This document shows positions 60,094 through 64,000 of a stretch of 64,000 nucleotides of DNA, one piece after another (position 1 is the stretch's first letter; every line of letters starts with the position of its first letter). The stretch is from positions 992,001 to 1,056,000 of the forward strand of contig NZ_CP029187.1 in NCBI RefSeq assembly GCF_003097535.1, read 5' to 3'. This DNA is from Flavobacterium pallidum (GTDB taxonomy: Bacteria; Bacteroidota; Bacteroidia; Flavobacteriales; Flavobacteriaceae). The position numbers and the translations under genes are program-made. Below the pieces are notes generated by a model. The model was not told the DNA's origin. It saw only the letters and a program-made list of their open reading frames with translations, and searched no databases.

Positions 60094-60908
60094 CAGGCTT
60101 TTGTAATGACCAATTCGACACGGCGGTCATATTCCTGGCCTTTCCCCAGTGGTACGGTATTTCCGTAACCTTTGAAAGTCATGCGCGTTTTGGCTATTTT
60201 CTTGAAAATCAAATATTTATACACGCTTTCTGCGCGGTTTTGTGACAATTGCCTTTTTTTAGTGTCCCGGTCGATGGCTTCTTTTTGGTAAGGAGGCGTG
60301 CAGCAAACATGGCCCTGTATTTCAAATTCCAGGTTTTTGTATTTGGCAAGCAAGCGTGCGAGTTTATCCAGGTCGGTTTTTGATTTGAAGGTCAGTTTGC
60401 TGCTGCCGCGTTCAAATAGAAGGTTTTCGAGGTAAATGTGATCGCCGATGATGTGTTTTTTCTGCACGGAAGTGAAAAACCCCGGAATTTCAATGGCTGG
60501 CAACGGTTTCAGGTTTAAAACCACATCGACACGGCGGTTTTTCGAACGCACCTCAGGCAGGTTGTCTACGATGTCATCATCAATCAGGATGCGACCTTTG
60601 CCCTCAATCGTAACGATAATCTTATTTTTGATGCCCTGCTGGATAAGCTTATCCTTAATCGTATTGGCCCGGTTTGTCGACAATTTCCGATTGTAGGATT
60701 CCTTTCCCAGGTCGTCTGTGTAGCCAAAAATCTGTATGGATTCGATGCGTGTAGAGTCGGTTTTTTTGATAAAATCGACGACTTCCTTCGCCTGCTTTTC
60801 GTCTAAAGAAAATTTACTGCTTTGGAAATAAACAGATTGAACAACTTCTTCCTGTGCATGCAGGGTGGCGAAAATAAAAAACGGGAGCAACCTTAGAACC
60901 TTAAGCAT
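60093..60908 (-). CDS. OmpA-family protein with two OmpA-like halves (paralogue 2)
   Basis: A 271-residue paralogue of the following gene, probably from tandem duplication: signal peptide (MLKVLRLLPFFIFATLHA), first OmpA-like half (VYFQSSKFSLDEKQAKEVVDF, IFGYTDDLGKESYNRKLS, KNRRVDVVLN) and second half (LLFERGSSKLTFKSKTDLDKL, LEFEIQGHVCCTPPYQ, LSQNRAESVYKYLIFKKIAKTRMTFKGYG). The HVCC cysteine pair is conserved between the paralogues. Its ATG overlaps the stop of the S41 protease gene by one base (TAATG), indicating translational coupling. Probably periplasmic or attached to the outer membrane. Confidence 0.85.
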   Translation of the reverse strand: MLKVLRLLPFFIFATLHAQEEVVQSVYFQSSKFSLDEKQAKEVVDFIKKTDSTRIESIQIFGYTDDLGKESYNRKLSTNRANTIKDKLIQQGIKNKIIVTIEGKGRILIDDDIVDNLPEVRSKNRRVDVVLNLKPLPAIEIPGFFTSVQKKHIIGDHIYLENLLFERGSSKLTFKSKTDLDKLARLLAKYKNLEFEIQGHVCCTPPYQKEAIDRDTKKRQLSQNRAESVYKYLIFKKIAKTRMTFKGYGNTVPLGKGQEYDRRVELVITKA

Positions 60909-62551
60909 TATTTTTTCAGTATTTTATTATACTCCGAAGTGTTGTCAAGCAGGGCAGTCGCTTTCTTGATTTCGGAATTGTTTTTGGTATAATATTGATA
61001 TAAGCCTTCTTTATATTGGTAACGCTGGATGATTTCGTCCAGGATCAGTTTCCTGATTTCCTTTTGGTAAAGCGTGAGTTGTGCATCTTCGCTTTTTTGC
61101 AGCGAGGTCAGCAATTGCTGGTATTCTGCAGTGATGCTTTCGTCAAGTTTCTCTTTTTTGGCTGCCTCGAGTGTCTTCTTCAAAGCCACTTCTGTTTCTG
61201 TTTCATAAGTGATTTTCTGCGCTTTCAGGAACTGTTTGAATTCGGAATAATCAGCGTCGGTTACCGTCGGAATCTTATCACCAAGATTCGGGTTCTTATA
61301 ATAATACGAAGTCACATAATCGAAAATTGCGTCATTTTTCTGTAAGGCTTGCGTTATGGCGCTTAGTTTTGTTTCTTCCAGCTCGATATCAGGCTGTATC
61401 CCGCCGCCGTCATAAACCGTTCTCCCTTTACGGGTCTTAAACGCGTTATACTTTGAAGCGTCGGTTCGGATCGCTTTCCCGTCAGCATCTTTATGGGCAT
61501 AATCCAACGCCTGGATGCATCTGCCGGAAGGCGTATAATAACGCGAAATGGTGACTTTAACCTGTGTCCCGTATGTGAGGTCAATCGGGCGCTGCACCAG
61601 TCCTTTTCCGAAACTCCTGCTGCCGATAATTACCGCGCGGTCGAGATCCTGCAGCGCACCGGAAACGATTTCCGAGGCAGAGGCGCTTTTTCCGTCAACG
61701 ATTACAACCAACGGGATTTCCAAATCAATGGGTTCATTGTTGGTTTTATAGGTATTGTTGTGTTTTTCAACTTTAGATTTAGTGGTGACGATGACTTCGC
61801 CTTTTGGGACAAACAGGTTGCAGATGTTCACCGCTTCGCCCAAAAGCCCGCCCGGATTGCCCCGCAGATCCAAAACAATACGCTGTGCACCGTCCCTTTT
61901 TAATTGTTCCAGGGCTTCTTTTGTTTCCGAAGAAGCCTTGCGGTTGAATTGCGACAGCACGATGTAGCCCGTTTTATCGTCGATTTTTCCATAATACGGC
62001 ACTGCTTTGATATCGACTTCATCCAATACCAATTGCGTGGAACTGATTTTGCCCTGTCGCTTGTATTTGATGTCAAATTTGGCATTTTTGCCGCCCTTCA
62101 GCAATTGCGAGGCATCGTCTTTATAATCGGCCAGGTTGACATCGCCGATCTGTATAATTTCGTCGCCTGCCTTCAGTCCGGCCTTGTCTGCCGGATAGCC
62201 TTTGTAAGGTTCCTTTACGATAACGTGTCCGTTTTTGCGCGTAATTATCGCACCGATCCCTGTGTATTCGCCGGTATTGTTGATTTTATACTTCAGGACG
62301 TCCTGCTCGTTGAAATAATTGGTGTACGGGTCAAGGTCGGCGAGCATGGTCTTGATTGCCTTGTCCATCATTTCGCCTGGATTGGTTTCATCGACATAAT
62401 TCATGTTGACGGTTTTGTAGACATCGGTGAAAATTTCGATCTGTTTCGCAATCTCAAAGAAATCATCCTTAAAACTGGCGCCTACATAAAACAGCCCTGC
62501 CGCAACAGCCGGAACGACATATTTTTTCTTAAAAGCGATGCGCATATTCAT
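60908..62551 (-). CDS. S41 family carboxyl-terminal processing protease (CtpA-like)
   Basis: A 547-residue C-terminal processing protease. The start is the ATG at 62551 (MNMRIAFKKKYVVPAV), or the second ATG at 62545; the longer frame upstream lacks support. One N-terminal membrane anchor or signal (about 8-24) is followed by a PDZ domain (about 85-165; TGIGAIITRKNGHVIVKEP, KAGLKAGDEIIQIGD). The tail-specific protease domain has the catalytic Ser in GKSASASEIVSG and Lys in GSRSFGKGLVQ. A long helical C-terminal region ends the protein. It degrades or trims envelope proteins in the periplasm. It precedes two OmpA genes with overlapping junctions. Confidence 0.95.
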   Translation of the reverse strand: MNMRIAFKKKYVVPAVAAGLFYVGASFKDDFFEIAKQIEIFTDVYKTVNMNYVDETNPGEMMDKAIKTMLADLDPYTNYFNEQDVLKYKINNTGEYTGIGAIITRKNGHVIVKEPYKGYPADKAGLKAGDEIIQIGDVNLADYKDDASQLLKGGKNAKFDIKYKRQGKISSTQLVLDEVDIKAVPYYGKIDDKTGYIVLSQFNRKASSETKEALEQLKRDGAQRIVLDLRGNPGGLLGEAVNICNLFVPKGEVIVTTKSKVEKHNNTYKTNNEPIDLEIPLVVIVDGKSASASEIVSGALQDLDRAVIIGSRSFGKGLVQRPIDLTYGTQVKVTISRYYTPSGRCIQALDYAHKDADGKAIRTDASKYNAFKTRKGRTVYDGGGIQPDIELEETKLSAITQALQKNDAIFDYVTSYYYKNPNLGDKIPTVTDADYSEFKQFLKAQKITYETETEVALKKTLEAAKKEKLDESITAEYQQLLTSLQKSEDAQLTLYQKEIRKLILDEIIQRYQYKEGLYQYYTKNNSEIKKATALLDNTSEYNKILKK

Positions 62552-62699
62552 AAATGGATTTATAAGTGCCAATGTATTCCGCCTAGGAAAACAAGGCAAC
62601 TAAAATAGTAATTAAACGGCAGAATCAACAAAGAAACACTTTTAATTTAGCCGATAGATAACGGAAAAATACCGCTTTTTATTACGACCACCAAAATAA

Positions 62700-63080
62700 T
62701 TATGAGGCTGTTGGCGGATTGACCTGAAGGATAAATTTTTCAAATAGCTGGATGGTTTTCCGGTTGATTTCCTGGTAATCCAGCCGGTCCTTGGTCTGGT
62801 AAAAAACCATGAAGGCATAAGGTTTGTCAAGATTTTCAAGGATTTGCTTATTGAGCCGGTAGGTTTCCCGAAGGACGCGTTTGTAATAATTTCGGTCAAC
62901 AGCTTTTTTGAAATATTTTTTACCGACTGATACGCCAACGCTCATTTGCTCCTCCGGATTTTCAATAGGCAGGTACACCAGTCGAAGCGGATATTTTGAA
63001 ACCGATTTCCCTTCCGAAAAAAGCAGATCAATCGTTTTCCGGCTTTTGAGTTTCTCTTTTTTTGGATAAGTGAATGGCAT
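62700..63080 (-). CDS. rnpA: Ribonuclease P protein component
   Basis: A 126-residue basic protein that helps the RNase P RNA mature tRNA 5' ends. The opening PKKEKLKSRKTIDLLFSEGKSV and the RNA-binding RNR motif, VSVGKKYFKKAVDRNYYKRVLRETYR, are diagnostic. The ATG at 63080 fits the family length. A promoter candidate lies 17 bases upstream. rpmH is not adjacent here, unlike in many other bacteria. The S41 protease gene follows in the same direction after about 150 bases. Confidence 0.95.
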   Translation of the reverse strand: MPFTYPKKEKLKSRKTIDLLFSEGKSVSKYPLRLVYLPIENPEEQMSVGVSVGKKYFKKAVDRNYYKRVLRETYRLNKQILENLDKPYAFMVFYQTKDRLDYQEINRKTIQLFEKFILQVNPPTAS

Positions 63081-63097
63081 AAGGGGTATTTTCGGGT

Positions 63098-63105
63098 CAA
63101 AGTTA
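63098..63105 (-). promoter_or_regulatory. Promoter -7 element of rnpA
   Basis: TAACTTTG on the minus strand fits TAnnTTTG and ends 17 bases before the rnpA ATG. Confidence 0.45.
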
Positions 63106-63175
63106 CAAAAGAAGCCGCTGTGCTTGCTGAAATTTGAGTACTTTTAGCCAAATCTTTCTAACCAATTCCTATTCG

Positions 63176-63793
63176 ATGTGCCAGAAATTGCGATTTCTTG
63201 TTTGCGGATTTTTCCTCTTTTCCGCAACTTTTGCCCAGCAAATTAAAAAACACCCGATGGATATCGGCCTGCATTTCGGTTTCGGCGATGAAATCAAAAA
63301 CACGGATTATACCTATACCAACCATTACATCAAGCCGCAATTGTACTGGCAACTGAGGAAAGGCAGGCATTTTACATACCAGGTGCTTTTGCAGCCCGAA
63401 ATCAATTTTGCCACGCATCAATTGATCAACCTTTATTTTGTCACGCCCGATGAACCGGACTATGAGCACAAAAGAGACGTATATACGAAGTTGAAAAACA
63501 TTCGGGAATATGTGCTGAATGTAGGTTTTCTGGTCAGGAAACCCATCTCAAAAAATTTCAGTATGTATGTTTTGGGAAGCGTCGGCCCGATGATTACGGA
63601 TACCGAAACGGAAAGGCTTTCAAAAGGTTTTGCGTTTTCAGATGTATTGTCGCTTGGATTTTCGTACCGTGTGAAGCATATTACATTTGATTTACGCCCG
63701 AATGTCAGGCATATATCCAATGCGGGCCTCCAGAATTCGAACGCCGGTTTCAATACGGCGAATATCGAATTCGGGTTTTCAATGCCGCTTTAG
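63176..63793 (+). CDS. PagL-like lipid A 3-O-deacylase family outer-membrane protein
   Basis: A 205-residue predicted outer-membrane barrel. The ATG at 63176 begins the signal peptide MCQKLRFLVCGFFLFSATFAQ. The mature part starts DIGLHFGFGDEIK, and near the C-terminus the motif RHISNAGLQNSNAGFN resembles the His-Ser active-site strand of PagL, which removes the 3-O-acyl chain of lipid A. The protein ends with a typical outer-membrane aromatic strand (ANIEFGFSMPL). The hydrolytic function is inferred from the motif only; PagL-like folds are divergent. It would be the second lipid A deacylase candidate in the window. Its stop directly abuts the stop of the next, convergent gene. Confidence 0.78.
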   Translation: MCQKLRFLVCGFFLFSATFAQQIKKHPMDIGLHFGFGDEIKNTDYTYTNHYIKPQLYWQLRKGRHFTYQVLLQPEINFATHQLINLYFVTPDEPDYEHKRDVYTKLKNIREYVLNVGFLVRKPISKNFSMYVLGSVGPMITDTETERLSKGFAFSDVLSLGFSYRVKHITFDLRPNVRHISNAGLQNSNAGFNTANIEFGFSMPL

Positions 63794-64000
63794 TTATTGG
63801 ACGTATACGTTATAGACGATTTTTACATCTTCGAAATTGATGTAGAACTGCTTGCGGTTTCCCTGTCCTTTCCTTGTGATAATTAAGATGGTACAAGCCC
63901 TGCCGTCAGTGAGCATACAGTTTAGCGGAATGGTTTCATCATCGCCACTGACGATTTTCTCGCCATAACTCATGATTTGATAAATCTGGATATCCTTGGA
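63794..64000 (-). CDS. Hypothetical protein, C-terminal part (cut by window edge)
   Basis: The last 68 residues of a minus-strand gene that enters from the right edge. The visible part includes IYQIMSYGEKIVSGDDETIP, CMLTDGRACTILIITRKG and FYINFEDVKIVYNVYVQ. I do not recognise it. It looks like a beta-rich cytoplasmic fragment with two cysteines but no known motif. Its TAA stop begins on the base next to the stop of the PagL-like gene, so the two genes converge with no spacer. Confidence 0.6.
   Translation of the reverse strand, partial: SKDIQIYQIMSYGEKIVSGDDETIPLNCMLTDGRACTILIITRKGQGNRKQFYINFEDVKIVYNVYVQ

Noticed and set aside
1..64000. tRNA, rRNA, riboswitch, prophage, insertion sequence or CRISPR loci
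   Set aside because: I looked for cloverleaf-like, rRNA-like, transposase and repeat-spacer patterns in all spacers and saw none I could support.

Overview
The window looks like a chromosomal segment from a member of the Flavobacteriaceae (Bacteroidota), most likely Flavobacterium or a close relative, with a GC content that I judge by eye to be in the low-to-mid forties. The evidence is type IX secretion (T9SS) sorting domains on secreted proteins, a PorP/SprF-family protein beside a giant gliding-motility-type surface protein, a MurF-Alr fusion, a type-B succinate dehydrogenase operon (C-A-B), a mevalonate-pathway HMG-CoA synthase, promoters of the Bacteroidota TAnnTTTG class, and no obvious Shine-Dalgarno sequences. 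I found no tRNA, rRNA, CRISPR array, insertion sequence or prophage. It is core and envelope-oriented chromosome with a few accessory patches.

Layout. 1-4.3 kb: the start of an S9 peptidase, then a secreted T9SS metallopeptidase with Fn3 and GEVED repeats. 4.5-7.3 kb: a tight operon of a FAD oxidoreductase, the peptidoglycan glycosyltransferase MtgA and an LpxR-like lipid A deacylase. 7.4-15.3 kb: prolyl oligopeptidase, DoxX, an AIM24-family protein, a TonB receptor behind a small Cys/His-rich protein, aspartate-semialdehyde dehydrogenase and MscL. 15.4-25.5 kb: MurF-Alr, thymidine kinase, an acidic low-complexity protein, RsmI, an AT-rich orphan gene, adenine deaminase, RecJ and LpxH. 25.7-35.3 kb: a three-gene surface/gliding-type locus (2205-residue T9SS type B protein, SprF-like, OmpA-like). 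35.3-46.6 kb: glycyl-tRNA synthetase, ComF, two envelope proteins, an omega-amidase, a GH92 mannosidase and a two-component pair. 46.9-50.3 kb: sdhCAB. 50.4-54.8 kb: a ChaN-like protein, HMG-CoA synthase, a Crp/Fnr regulator and aminopeptidase P. 55.3-64 kb: phosphoglycerate kinase, a LysM lytic transglycosylase, an ElaA-type acetyltransferase, an S41 protease with two OmpA paralogues, RNase P protein, a PagL-like lipid A deacylase and a partial hypothetical gene.

Working together: many genes serve the cell envelope. Peptidoglycan functions are MurF-Alr, MtgA and the LysM transglycosylase. Lipid A functions are LpxH and two unrelated candidate deacylases (LpxR-like and PagL-like). Outer-membrane and T9SS surface functions are the SprF/OmpA/giant-adhesin locus, the TonB receptor and the tandem OmpA proteins.

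The most unusual signal is not a gene. The 11-base word GCTTCCGCAGA occurs ten times in 64 kb, against a composition-based expectation well below one. All nine copies inside genes lie on the sense strand, and the intergenic copy points the same way as the next gene. All eight Ala-Ser-Ala-(Asp/Glu) tetrapeptides I found in the predicted proteins use exactly this spelling, which suggests selection on the nucleic-acid word rather than the peptide. Other points of interest are several -7 promoter elements that end 4-7 bases before a start codon (possible leaderless mRNAs), three convergent gene pairs that share a TTAA overlapping-stop junction, a candidate small RNA near 54.95 kb, and short dispersed intergenic repeats.
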